Source: Oscillospiraceae bacterium
GTDB lineage: Bacteria; Bacillota; Clostridia; UMGS1840; HGM11507
DNA: 64,000 nt
Reading direction: 5' to 3'
Assembly (NCBI GenBank): GCA_015068525.1
Contig: SVKJ01000006.1
Coordinates: 1-64,000 of the forward strand
Shown here: piece by piece, positions 23,201 through 31,827 of the stretch
How positions within the stretch are numbered: position 1 is the stretch's first letter
Layout of the letters: every line of letters starts with the position of its first letter
Notes under the pieces: model-generated
What the model was told of the DNA's origin: nothing
Seen by the model: only the letters and a program-made list of their open reading frames with translations
Database searches by the model: none
Program-made: the position numbers and the translations under genes

Positions 23201-24585
23201 TGAAAAATGTCTTGCTGATTGATTTTGGCAGTACATATACAAAACTTACGGGTGTAGACCTTGAGAAAGAAGAAATTATAGGCACAGCATCAGCATATAC
23301 AACAGTAGAAACGGATATAAACGAAGGCTTAAATGAAGGCCTTAAAAAACTTGAGAAAATAACAGGAGAAATAAAATATGATGCCTGTTATGCTTGTTCC
23401 TCTGCTGCAGGAGGACTTCGTATGGTAACGAGTGGGCTTGTTCCCGAACTTACAGTTGAAGCATCCAGACTTGCGACACTGGGAGCAGGTGCCAAGGCGG
23501 TAGGTACATATTCTTTTGAGTTAACGGATGAAGATATAGAAGAAATTTTAAGATTAAGTCCCGATATATTTTTACTTGTCGGAGGAACTGACGGCGGCAA
23601 CAAAGAATGTATTATCCATAATGCACGTATGCTTGCTAAGTTAAAACCCGAATTTCCCATTATAATAGCAGGTAATCGGACTGCATCAAAAGAGTGCCAG
23701 GAGATACTGGAAGGTTGTGAGGTTTATGTTTGTGAAAATGTAATGCCGAAATTCGGCGTACTAAATATTGAACCTGCGCAAAACAAAATAAGAGAAATAT
23801 TTTTAAATCATATTATTTATGCTAAAGGATTAAGTAAGGTTTCAGATCTTCTGTCAGATATTATGATGCCTACACCGTCTTCCGTGCTTAATGCTTTGAA
23901 ACTTCTGTCTTGCGGTTTTGAAGACGAAATGGGTATCGGAGAACTGATAGCAGTAGACGTGGGCGGAGCGACAACTGATGTTTATTCCATTGCAGACGGA
24001 ATGCCCGAACATATGAATACAGTATACAAAGGACTTCCTGAGCCTTATGCAAAAAGAACAGTTGAAGGGGATATCGGTATGAGATACGGAGCACAGGGGA
24101 TTGTAGATGCTCTGGGAATAAATAAGATATCTTTACTTTCAGGACTAAGCGAAGAAAGGGCTTTGGAATTAATAGAAAAACTTAAAACAAATACCGAGAT
24201 GGTACCAAATGGGGATACGGAACTTGAAGCACTTGATTTTTCTCTTGCTTCCTGTGCGGTTGACGAGGCGGTTAACCGACATGCAGGGAAAATATCCGAA
24301 ACATATACTATGATGGGTCAGACTTTTGTGCAGGAAGGCAAAAATCTTACTAAAGTGAAACAAATTGTTGTAACGGGCGGAAGCCTTATTCACGCAAAAA
24401 AAACTGTAGATATTGCCGAATTTGCCAAGTATTCAAAGAACAATCCTGCATCTTTAAGACCTTACGAATTAAATGTCAGGGTAGATAAAAAATATATTTT
24501 GGCGGCTATGGGACTTTTATCGTCCTATTATCCGAAAACCGCCTTAAGAATTATGAAAAAGGAGATAAAAAACTATGGAGATTAA
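23200..24585 (+). CDS. glmL: Glutamate mutase reactivating/accessory factor, MutL/GlmL
   Basis: A 461-aa protein of the ASKHA (actin/Hsp70-like) ATPase fold, with phosphate 1 motif LLIDFGSTYTKLTG near residue 5 and a second such motif IAVDVGGATTDVYS (about 250). LLVGGTDGGNK lies between them. GlmL-type proteins are thought to exchange damaged cobalamin on the mutase, like diol dehydratase reactivases. It overlaps glmS by one base and glmE by 11 bp, so stoichiometry is likely tightly coupled. The unrelated DNA mismatch repair MutL is not meant. Confidence 0.93.
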   Translation: MKNVLLIDFGSTYTKLTGVDLEKEEIIGTASAYTTVETDINEGLNEGLKKLEKITGEIKYDACYACSSAAGGLRMVTSGLVPELTVEASRLATLGAGAKAVGTYSFELTDEDIEEILRLSPDIFLLVGGTDGGNKECIIHNARMLAKLKPEFPIIIAGNRTASKECQEILEGCEVYVCENVMPKFGVLNIEPAQNKIREIFLNHIIYAKGLSKVSDLLSDIMMPTPSSVLNALKLLSCGFEDEMGIGELIAVDVGGATTDVYSIADGMPEHMNTVYKGLPEPYAKRTVEGDIGMRYGAQGIVDALGINKISLLSGLSEERALELIEKLKTNTEMVPNGDTELEALDFSLASCAVDEAVNRHAGKISETYTMMGQTFVQEGKNLTKVKQIVVTGGSLIHAKKTVDIAEFAKYSKNNPASLRPYELNVRVDKKYILAAMGLLSSYYPKTALRIMKKEIKNYGD

Positions 24586-26026
24586 AAACAAACGTCTTTC
24601 TTTAGATGAGTTTAACTGTCTGCGTGAGGAAGTCCTTAAACAATGGCCTACCGGGAAAGATGTTGATATAGAAGAAGCAGTAGAATATCACAAAAATATG
24701 CCTGAGGAAAGAAGATTTTCCAAAAAACTTCTTGATGCGAAACGTGACGGAAGAACTTTGGTACAGCCTCGTGCAGGTGTTCCAGTTGTGGAAGAACATA
24801 TAAAACTTATGCAGTATCTTGAAAAGGAAGGAGAAGCAGATTTACTTCCTTCAACTATTGACAGTTACACAAGGCAAAACCGATACGAAGAAGCGGAAAA
24901 CGGCATAAATGAATCTATTCGTTTAAATAGAGCAATGCTTAATGGTTTTCCTGCTGTTAATCATGGTGTAAAAAAATGCCGTCAGGTTGTTGAAAGTGTG
25001 AATGTACCAATGCAGGTGCGTCATGGTACTCCTGATGCAAGATTGCTTACTGAGATTACTTTTGCCGGTGGATTTACAAGTTATGAAGGGGGAGGTATTT
25101 CTTACAATCTTCCGTATTGTAAAGATGTTCCAATGGAAAGAACAATCCGTGACTGGCAATATGTTGACCGTCTGACAGGTCTTTATGAAGAAATGGGAGT
25201 GTCTATAAACCGAGAACCATACGGACCTCTTACCGGTACATTGGTTCCTCCCTGTATTTCTCATGCGGCAGCGATTGTTGAAGCACTTCTTGCAGCCGAA
25301 CAGGGAGTAAAAAATATAACAGTTGGTTACGGTCAGTGTGGTAATCTTGTGCAGGATATTGCTGCTATAAGAACATTACAGGAACTGACAGATGAATATC
25401 TTTTGAAATACGGATATAACGATGTTTGTGTTACAACAGTATTGCATCAATGGATGGGCGGTTTCCCTGCCGATGAAGCAAAAGCGTTTGGTGTAATATC
25501 TTCGGGAAGTCTTATTGCTGCTTTGTCAAAAGCAACAAAAGTTATTGTTAAAACTCCTCACGAAGCAGTTGGTATTCCTACTATGGAAGCCAATGCAGAG
25601 GGCTTAAGATGCACAAAACAAGTTGTTAATATGCTTTCTGATCAGACATTTAATTCAAATGTTTTAGAGGACGAAAAGGAAATAATCAGAAAAGAAACAA
25701 GAGCAATTGTTGACAAATGCTTTGAACTTGGCAGCGGAGATATTGCAGTTGGGGTATGCAGAGGTGTTGAAGCGGGAGTTTTAGATGTTCCGTTTGCTCC
25801 TTGCCGAGTAAATGCTGGTAAAATGCTTCCTTGCCGTGATAATGATGGTGCAGTCAGAATACTGAATATAGGAAACCTTCCTTTTAGTAAGGAACTTATA
25901 GATTTCCACAAAGAAAAGATAGAAAAAAGAGCAGTTTATGAAAACAGGAAAGCATCATTCCAGATGGTAATTGATGATGTTTATGCTATTGGAAAAGGTC
26001 GTTTGGTTGGACGTCCTAAATATTAA
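24575..26026 (+). CDS. glmE: Glutamate mutase epsilon (catalytic) subunit
   Basis: 483 aa, the normal length of the TIM-barrel subunit that binds glutamate and does the radical carbon-skeleton rearrangement. Recognisable regions: LVQPRAGVPVVEEHIKLMQ (about 68), QVRHGTPDARLL (about 149), FTSYEGGGISYNLPYCK, REPYGPLTGTLVPPCISHA and GYGQCGNLVQDIAAIRTL. The ribosome binding site (AAAAAGGAG) is inside glmL. With glmS it forms the heterotetrameric mutase. The gene shows no frameshift or missing segment. Confidence 0.97.
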   Translation: MEIKNKRLSLDEFNCLREEVLKQWPTGKDVDIEEAVEYHKNMPEERRFSKKLLDAKRDGRTLVQPRAGVPVVEEHIKLMQYLEKEGEADLLPSTIDSYTRQNRYEEAENGINESIRLNRAMLNGFPAVNHGVKKCRQVVESVNVPMQVRHGTPDARLLTEITFAGGFTSYEGGGISYNLPYCKDVPMERTIRDWQYVDRLTGLYEEMGVSINREPYGPLTGTLVPPCISHAAAIVEALLAAEQGVKNITVGYGQCGNLVQDIAAIRTLQELTDEYLLKYGYNDVCVTTVLHQWMGGFPADEAKAFGVISSGSLIAALSKATKVIVKTPHEAVGIPTMEANAEGLRCTKQVVNMLSDQTFNSNVLEDEKEIIRKETRAIVDKCFELGSGDIAVGVCRGVEAGVLDVPFAPCRVNAGKMLPCRDNDGAVRILNIGNLPFSKELIDFHKEKIEKRAVYENRKASFQMVIDDVYAIGKGRLVGRPKY

Positions 26027-26044
26027 AATGAGGAGAGTTAAATT

Positions 26045-27301
26045 ATGAAAATTATAGATGTAGTATGTTCCGGAGGACGTACAGGGTTTTATTTTGATGA
26101 CCAGCGTGCTATAAAACAAGGCGCAGGTCACGATGGTGCATTTTATGTTGGAACTCCTGTTACTGATAAATTTACTGCAGTTCGTCAGGCGGGAGAATCA
26201 ATTTCAGTTATGATTATACTTGAAGACGGGCAAGTGGCATACGGAGATTGTGCCGCAGTTCAGTATTCAGGTGCAGGAGGAAGAGATCCACTTTTTTTAG
26301 CGGAAGAATTTATTCCGGTTATTTATAAATACATAAAGCCTGAACTTGTAGGCAAAGAGGCTGACAGTTTTAGAGAACTTACCGAAATGATGGAAGCAAT
26401 ATCAGTTGATGGAAAACGCCTTCATACTGCAATTCGCTATGGCGTTTCACAGGCTATTTTAGATGCTGTGGCAAAAGCAAAAGGTAAAATGATGTGTGAA
26501 ATAGTTGCAGAAGAATATAACTGCGAAATAACTGAAAAGCCTTTAGCAATTTTCACGCAGTCAGGCGATGACCGTTATGATAATTCGGATAAAATGATTT
26601 TAAAAGGTGCTCAGGTTTTACCTCATGCTCTTATAAATAATGTGGAAACAAAATTGGGTAAAAACGGAGAAAAACTTTTAGAATATGTAACATGGCTTCG
26701 TAACAGAATACTTGATTTCCGTATGGATGAAAACTATAGTCCTGTTATTCATATAGATGTATACGGAACAATCGGGGCAGTGTTTGGTAATAATAACTAT
26801 AAGGCTATGGCAGACTATATTAAGACGCTTTCTGATGCTGCAAAACCGTTTAAACTTCGTATTGAAGGTCCTATGGATTGCGACAGCGACCGTGAAGCAC
26901 AACTTACAGCACTTTCTAAACTTACAAAGGAAATAGACGACCGTAAAATAGATGTTGAACTTGTTGCAGACGAATGGTGCAATACTTTGGAAGATATAAA
27001 ACTTTTTGCAGATAATAAAGCAGGGCATATGGTGCAGATTAAAACTCCTGACCTTGGTGGTATAAATAATACTATTGAAGCGGTGCTTTACTGTAAAGAA
27101 AAAGGAATAGGCGCATATCAGGGTGGTACCTGTAATGAAACTGACCGAAGCGCAAGAGTATGTGTTCATTGCGCTATGGCAACCGTACCCGACCAGATTT
27201 TAGCAAAACCGGGAATGGGCGTTGACGAAGGATTTATGATTGTATATAACGAAATGAACAGAATTCTTGCATTAAGAAAAGCAGCAAAAGATCGAAAATA
27301 A
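26045..27301 (+). CDS. mal: Methylaspartate ammonia-lyase
   Basis: 418 aa. This enolase-superfamily enzyme removes ammonia from 3-methylaspartate to give mesaconate, the second step of the pathway. It begins KIIDVVCSGGRTGFYFDDQ and shows ILEDGQVAYGDCAAVQYSGAGG, the metal-ligand strands IHIDVYGTIG (about 237), RIEGPMD (about 276) and LVADEWCN (about 307), and the loop with the catalytic lysine QIKTPDLGGINNT (about 331). GAGGAGAG precedes the ATG, 18 bp after glmE. It is the last gene of the operon; the hairpin repeat at 27336 lies just downstream and may serve as transcript end. Confidence 0.97.
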   Translation: MKIIDVVCSGGRTGFYFDDQRAIKQGAGHDGAFYVGTPVTDKFTAVRQAGESISVMIILEDGQVAYGDCAAVQYSGAGGRDPLFLAEEFIPVIYKYIKPELVGKEADSFRELTEMMEAISVDGKRLHTAIRYGVSQAILDAVAKAKGKMMCEIVAEEYNCEITEKPLAIFTQSGDDRYDNSDKMILKGAQVLPHALINNVETKLGKNGEKLLEYVTWLRNRILDFRMDENYSPVIHIDVYGTIGAVFGNNNYKAMADYIKTLSDAAKPFKLRIEGPMDCDSDREAQLTALSKLTKEIDDRKIDVELVADEWCNTLEDIKLFADNKAGHMVQIKTPDLGGINNTIEAVLYCKEKGIGAYQGGTCNETDRSARVCVHCAMATVPDQILAKPGMGVDEGFMIVYNEMNRILALRKAAKDRK

Positions 27302-27335
27302 GAAACTCACGAAAAACTAATGAATTACAAAACGA

Positions 27336-27372
27336 AATGGACGCAAAAGGGACAGACCCCATTGCGTCCATT
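27336..27372. repeat. Dispersed 37-bp hairpin repeat, copy 4
   Basis: Same stem and loop as copies 1-3, including the conserved left flank AATTACAAAACG shared with copy 1. It lies between the convergent mal gene and the cell wall hydrolase gene. Confidence 0.95.
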
Positions 27373-27382
27373 CTGACTATGA

Positions 27383-28222
27383 TTATAAATAGAAGTCATG
27401 ATTATTTATCGTCTTATGATAAGTTCGGTTATTTATTATCCAGAAGTTTGATGCTTTCTTAGGATTTAAAAAATAAAGGCTTTCCCCTGCAATATTAGTA
27501 TCTCTTATAGCCAGTTTACCTGCTAAAACGCTGTCGCGGGAGGGTGTATTATAAATTGAGTTATTTGCGACAGGCTGAAACTGAATTCCGTAATTGTTAT
27601 CAAAAATTACATCATAAATTGTATCGGGAAAGTCTTTGCTTTCTACACGGTTTAAGATAACGTTCCCCACTGCAATTTTACCGCTAAAAGGCTCTCCTGA
27701 ACTTTCTGCTTCAATTATTCTTGATAACCATACTATATCTTCCAAAGAGTAATCTTTTTCAATTAAACTTTCATCAATTTCTATATTTTCTTTGGATAAA
27801 TCAACAATGTAAAAAGTATCACTCCAGTTAACATTAAAATCAAAAAGTTCCGATATAAAACGTATTGGTGCAAGTGTTCTTTTATTTTTCAGAACAATAT
27901 TATTTGAAACGGGAATTTTTTCTCCGTTAACAAAAGCGTATTTATAACCTGCGTATAGTTTAACATCTTTTCCCTCATAAGAAAAAGTAACGCTTTTTTC
28001 GTCGTCTTTCCACTCCATTTCATAAATTCCCAGGGCATTTAATATAAACCTTACAGGTGCATAAGCAGTATTATTTATTATAAAACTTGCGTTATCCGTA
28101 TCTAAAACGTTGCTGTTTACAGAAACTGTAACGGGTATATCATAACCATAATGTGTGTTTGCGCACACATTTGAACTTAAAAGTGCAGTTAAAATAGTTA
28201 TAATAAGTAATATTTTTTTCAC
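27383..28222 (-). CDS. Secreted cell wall hydrolase, SleB-like, with copper-amine-oxidase-type N-domain
   Basis: A 279-aa protein with a signal peptide (KKILLIITILTALLSSNVCA). Residues 30-145 form a copper amine oxidase N-terminal-like domain (two halves around APVRFILNALG and LAPIRFISELF), common as a stalk in Clostridia surface proteins. Residues 160-279 form a SleB/CwlJ hydrolase domain: LSRIIEAESSGEPFSGKIAV, where the glutamate is catalytic in the family, then GNVILNRV and YFLNPKKASNFWI. It would cut peptidoglycan at the cell surface or in the spore cortex. The gene is monocistronic and divergent from rdgB. Family is secure; whether it acts in germination is open. Confidence 0.9.
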   Translation of the reverse strand: MKKILLIITILTALLSSNVCANTHYGYDIPVTVSVNSNVLDTDNASFIINNTAYAPVRFILNALGIYEMEWKDDEKSVTFSYEGKDVKLYAGYKYAFVNGEKIPVSNNIVLKNKRTLAPIRFISELFDFNVNWSDTFYIVDLSKENIEIDESLIEKDYSLEDIVWLSRIIEAESSGEPFSGKIAVGNVILNRVESKDFPDTIYDVIFDNNYGIQFQPVANNSIYNTPSRDSVLAGKLAIRDTNIAGESLYFLNPKKASNFWIINNRTYHKTINNHDFYL

Positions 28223-28298
28223 GGTTACCTCCTTTCTTTTATAATACAGATTAAATTATAGCAAAAAAAAGACTTTTTATCAATTCCTAATGATTTCC

Positions 28299-28328
28299 TT
28301 TACAATTTATGACAATATATGTTATACT
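28299..28328 (+). promoter_or_regulatory. Promoter of the rdgB-dgt-dnaG-rpoD group
   Basis: TTTACA (28299-28304), an 18-bp spacer and TATACT (28323-28328), about 55 bp before the rdgB start. Confidence 0.65.
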
Positions 28329-28383
28329 ATCTTGGGGTGTAGTGTCTGAGTGAATTCAGATACATAAGAAAGGAATGATTATG

Positions 28384-28968
28384 ATGAAATTCGTAATAGC
28401 AACAGGTAATCCGGGCAAAGTTAAAGATTTTAACCTTATTCTTTCTATGATGGGGCATGAAGCCGTTTCTTTAAAAGAAATGGGGATTGAGTGCGATGTG
28501 GAAGAAACAGGTACTACATTTAAAGAAAACTCATATATAAAAGCAAAGGCAATTTACGATATGGTAAAATTACCTACAATTGCAGATGATTCGGGACTTT
28601 GCGTTGATGCACTGGACGGTGCTCCCGGAGTTTATTCTGCACGTTACGGCGGAGAAGGACTTGATGACCGTGACAGATGCATAAAACTTTTAGAGGAAAT
28701 GAAAGATGTTACAAACAGAAAAGCATGGTTTAAAAGTGCAATATGTTGTATATTAGATGATGATACAGTGATTGAAGTTGAGGGAGAATGTGAAGGTACA
28801 TTGCTTTATGAAATAACAGGGGAAAACGGATTTGGATATGATCCTTTGTTCTTTGTTGAAAAGTTCCAGAAAACATTCGGAGAGGTATCAAAAGAAGAAA
28901 AGAATGAAATCAGTCACCGAAGAAAAGCAATGGATAAATTAAAAGAAGAATTAAAAAAGGTGCTTTAG
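28384..28968 (+). CDS. rdgB: XTP/dITP diphosphatase, RdgB/HAM1
   Basis: About 194 aa. It hydrolyses non-canonical purine nucleotides (XTP, dITP) to monophosphates, keeping them out of DNA. The start FVIATGNPGKVKDF, the TIADDSGLCVDALDGAPGVYSARYGG block and GFGYDPLFF near residue 150 are diagnostic. Three ATGs stand within ten bases (28375, 28381, 28384) behind AAGAAAGGA; I favour 28384, which gives the family-typical MKFVIATGN opening, but 28381 is equally usable. The dgt gene follows after 2 bp, so two nucleotide-pool cleaning enzymes are co-expressed with replication and transcription genes. Confidence 0.95.
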   Translation: MKFVIATGNPGKVKDFNLILSMMGHEAVSLKEMGIECDVEETGTTFKENSYIKAKAIYDMVKLPTIADDSGLCVDALDGAPGVYSARYGGEGLDDRDRCIKLLEEMKDVTNRKAWFKSAICCILDDDTVIEVEGECEGTLLYEITGENGFGYDPLFFVEKFQKTFGEVSKEEKNEISHRRKAMDKLKEELKKVL

Positions 28969-28970
28969 TT

Positions 28971-29963
28971 ATGAATATAAGAGAACTGATTGAAGAAAGA
29001 GAGTATGAATTTTTATCTTGTTATGCTAAAAAATCAAGAGAATCGAAAGGGAGAAAGGTTTTTGAAACTCCTTGTGATATAAGAACCGACTTTCAAAGAG
29101 ATGCTGACAGGATAACTCATTCAAAAGCATTTCGCCGTCTTATGCACAAAACTCAGGTATTCTTAGCGCCTACCAAAGACCACTACAGAACAAGGCTTAC
29201 TCATACTTTGGAGGTTTCTCAGATTGCCCGTGCGATTTCAAGAGGTCTTTGCCTTAATGAAACACTTACCGAAGCTATAGCTTTAGGGCATGATTTAGGT
29301 CATACACCTTTTGGGCATATAGGTGAAGAAGTGCTTGACTCAATATGTGAAAATGGTTTTGCTCATAACGAGCAGAGCCTTAGAGTTGTGGATTATCTTG
29401 AAAAAGAGAACGGTCTTAATCTTACTTTTGAAGTAAGAGATGGAATTTTAAATCATACAGGTAAGGGTATCCCCCAAACCAACGAGGGTAAAGTCGTTCG
29501 CTTGGCAGACAGGATTGCTTATATAAACCATGATATTGACGATGCTATCCGTGCAGGCATCCTTTCTAAAGATGATATTCCCAAAAAATACAGTGAAATT
29601 TTAGGCAATAAACACTCAAAAAGAATAAATACAATGATTTTAGATATAATAGAAAATTCCAAAGACGGAGAAATAAAAATGAGTGATCCTGTTTTTACTT
29701 CCACAAACGGACTCAGAGAGTTTATGTTTGAAAAGGTTTATATGTCGCAAAGTGTACGAAAAGAAGAGGTAAAGTCAAAAGATTTAGTAAAATTCTTATA
29801 TAATTATTTTTATAAAAATAAAGATATGCTTCCCGATGAATATTTAAGAAGACTTGAGGAAGACGGACTTTCGAGAGTTGTATGCGATTATATTGCATGT
29901 ATGACTGACAGGTATGCAATAAATCTGTTTGAGGAATTTTTTGTTCCAAAACAAATGTTTTAG
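28971..29963 (+). CDS. dgt: dGTP triphosphohydrolase-like HD protein
   Basis: A 330-aa HD-domain nucleotidohydrolase that converts dNTPs, classically dGTP, to nucleoside and triphosphate. Metal-binding residues visible: H78 in RTRLTHTLEVSQIAR, H107-D108 in ALGHDLGHTPFGHIGEE, and a later Asp in VRLADRIAYINHDIDDA. An N-terminal DFQRDADRITHSKAFRRL block is typical of the short Dgt type. It lies 2 bp after rdgB and upstream of dnaG, a common Clostridia order. Confidence 0.94.
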   Translation: MNIRELIEEREYEFLSCYAKKSRESKGRKVFETPCDIRTDFQRDADRITHSKAFRRLMHKTQVFLAPTKDHYRTRLTHTLEVSQIARAISRGLCLNETLTEAIALGHDLGHTPFGHIGEEVLDSICENGFAHNEQSLRVVDYLEKENGLNLTFEVRDGILNHTGKGIPQTNEGKVVRLADRIAYINHDIDDAIRAGILSKDDIPKKYSEILGNKHSKRINTMILDIIENSKDGEIKMSDPVFTSTNGLREFMFEKVYMSQSVRKEEVKSKDLVKFLYNYFYKNKDMLPDEYLRRLEEDGLSRVVCDYIACMTDRYAINLFEEFFVPKQMF

Positions 29964-30031
29964 TTTTTTTAAAAGGATTTTTATTTTTTTTGTCGAAAGA
30001 AAATAGTAGAAAGAATAGTCGGAGGATTGAA

Positions 30032-31783
30032 ATGGCTTTATATTTTGATGATATGCTTTTAGAAGAGATCAGACAAAGAAATGATATTGTAGATTTAATT
30101 TCAATGTATACCGACCTTAAGCAAAGCGGAAACAGATTCCTGGGGTTATGTCCTTTCCATAAGGAAAAGACCCCGTCTTTTTTTGTTAATAAAGAGGATC
30201 AGCTTTATTATTGTTTTGGCTGTCACGAGGGCGGAAATATCATAAATTTTGTTGAAAAAGTGAATAATCTTGATTTTATTGAGGCCGTTAAATTTCTTGC
30301 CGAAAGAGGCGGAGTTAATCTTCCTGAAGAAAACGGCGAAGTTTCAAAAGAACATCAACTTAAAAAAGATATTTATGAGATAAATAAGGCTTCTGCCATT
30401 TATTTTCATAATAACCTTATGAATGATAAGAATGCTCTTAAGTATCTTACTGACAGAGGGCTTGATATAAAAACGATAAAAAATTTTGGCTTGGGGTATT
30501 CTAAAAGTACATATACTGACCTTTACGAACATTTAAAACTCAAAGGATTTTCCGAGTGGGCAATGTTAAAAGCAGGAGTTATTTCTAAAAAGGAAAATGG
30601 AGTTTATGATTTTTTCAGAGGAAGAATAGTATTTCCTGTTATAGATTTGAGAGGAAATGTACTTGCTTTCAGCGGACGTGTTATGGATGACAGTTTGCCC
30701 AAATACCTTAACACAGGCGAAACTGAAGCCTTTAAGAAAAGGCAGAACTTATTCGGACTTAATCTTGCTAAAAACTCAAAGAAAGATTATATTATACTTG
30801 CAGAAGGTCAGATGGATGTTATTGCACTCCATAAATATGGCTTTAACAATGCTGTAGCCTCGCTCGGTACAGCGTTTTGTGAGGAACATGCAAAACTTAT
30901 AAAAAGATACGCAAAAAAAGTAGTGATTTGTTATGATAATGATACAGCAGGGCAAAACGCAACAAATAAAGCAGCAGATTATTTAATTTCGGAAGGTATA
31001 TTTGTAAATGTTGCAATACTGAAAGGCGGAAAAGACCCTGATGAAATTTTAAAAAAATCAGGGGAAGAGTATTTTTCAAATATTATAAAAAATGCACCTA
31101 CATATATGGAATATCTTTTAAACAAAGAGATTCTGAACCACGATTTAAACACAATGGAAGGAAAAATTTCCTATGCACGAAGCGCAACCAATCACTTAAC
31201 CAAAGTTATTGACCCGCTGGAGCGTGAACTATATATTAAAAGAATTTCAAGAGAACTTGATATAAGTGAGGAACTGATTTACGGAGAACTTAAAAAAATC
31301 AGCAGTTTCACAAAAAGAAATGAAGAAAAAAAGCAGGAAATTAAAGAAAATATAAAAAGGCAAAAGGAAACATCTGTAGATAAAATAAATAATAATCTTG
31401 ATGTTTGCGAAGGGGAACTTATAAATATTCTTATAAATAATATAACGTGGTTTAAACGACTTAGAAATCATCTTGGTGATAATTATTTCTCTTTTGAAAT
31501 TTATAACAAAATTTTTTCCACGTTATCCTCTCTTATGGAAGAAAGAGGCGGATACGATATTAATATGATTGTGGACAGGCTTTCGGAAAAAGAAAAGGGA
31601 AAAATTATAAGATTTAAAATGAAAGAGTTAAACTACGAGGTAAATGAAAAAAATATCTCTGAACTTTTGAAACGAATAGAGTATCTTAAAAATCAGCAAA
31701 ATGTTGCAAATGCAGACTCTGTGGAAGACTTGAATGCACAACTTATGAAACTTAGAAATAAGGAATCTATGAATAATAAATAA
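30032..31783 (+). CDS. dnaG: DNA primase
   Basis: 583 aa. It makes RNA primers for replication. The N-terminal zinc finger is C40-x2-H43...C61-x2-C64 (GLCPFHKEKTPSFF, YYCFGCHEGG). The RNA polymerase core contains YLNTGETEAFKKRQNLFGL and the TOPRIM motifs ILAEGQMDVIAL and VICYDNDTAGQNA. A C-terminal helicase-binding region follows. ATG 30032 is chosen because GGAGG lies upstream and MALYFDDMLLEEIRQRNDIV is the canonical start; the frame is open 14 codons earlier from a TTG without support. It precedes rpoD in the classical macromolecular synthesis operon order. Confidence 0.97.
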   Translation: MALYFDDMLLEEIRQRNDIVDLISMYTDLKQSGNRFLGLCPFHKEKTPSFFVNKEDQLYYCFGCHEGGNIINFVEKVNNLDFIEAVKFLAERGGVNLPEENGEVSKEHQLKKDIYEINKASAIYFHNNLMNDKNALKYLTDRGLDIKTIKNFGLGYSKSTYTDLYEHLKLKGFSEWAMLKAGVISKKENGVYDFFRGRIVFPVIDLRGNVLAFSGRVMDDSLPKYLNTGETEAFKKRQNLFGLNLAKNSKKDYIILAEGQMDVIALHKYGFNNAVASLGTAFCEEHAKLIKRYAKKVVICYDNDTAGQNATNKAADYLISEGIFVNVAILKGGKDPDEILKKSGEEYFSNIIKNAPTYMEYLLNKEILNHDLNTMEGKISYARSATNHLTKVIDPLERELYIKRISRELDISEELIYGELKKISSFTKRNEEKKQEIKENIKRQKETSVDKINNNLDVCEGELINILINNITWFKRLRNHLGDNYFSFEIYNKIFSTLSSLMEERGGYDINMIVDRLSEKEKGKIIRFKMKELNYEVNEKNISELLKRIEYLKNQQNVANADSVEDLNAQLMKLRNKESMNNK

Positions 31784-31827
31784 AAAAATTTGTATAATAA
31801 TAAGATAGTACTGAAAGGAGAAACCAG

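Noticed and set aside
23200..24585. DNA mismatch repair MutL
   Set aside because: The older gene name mutL refers to the glutamate mutase accessory factor. The sequence is an ASKHA ATPase without GHKL motifs.
27383..28222. Real copper amine oxidase
   Set aside because: Only the N-terminal stalk-type domain is present, fused to a cell wall hydrolase; no oxidase catalytic domain exists.
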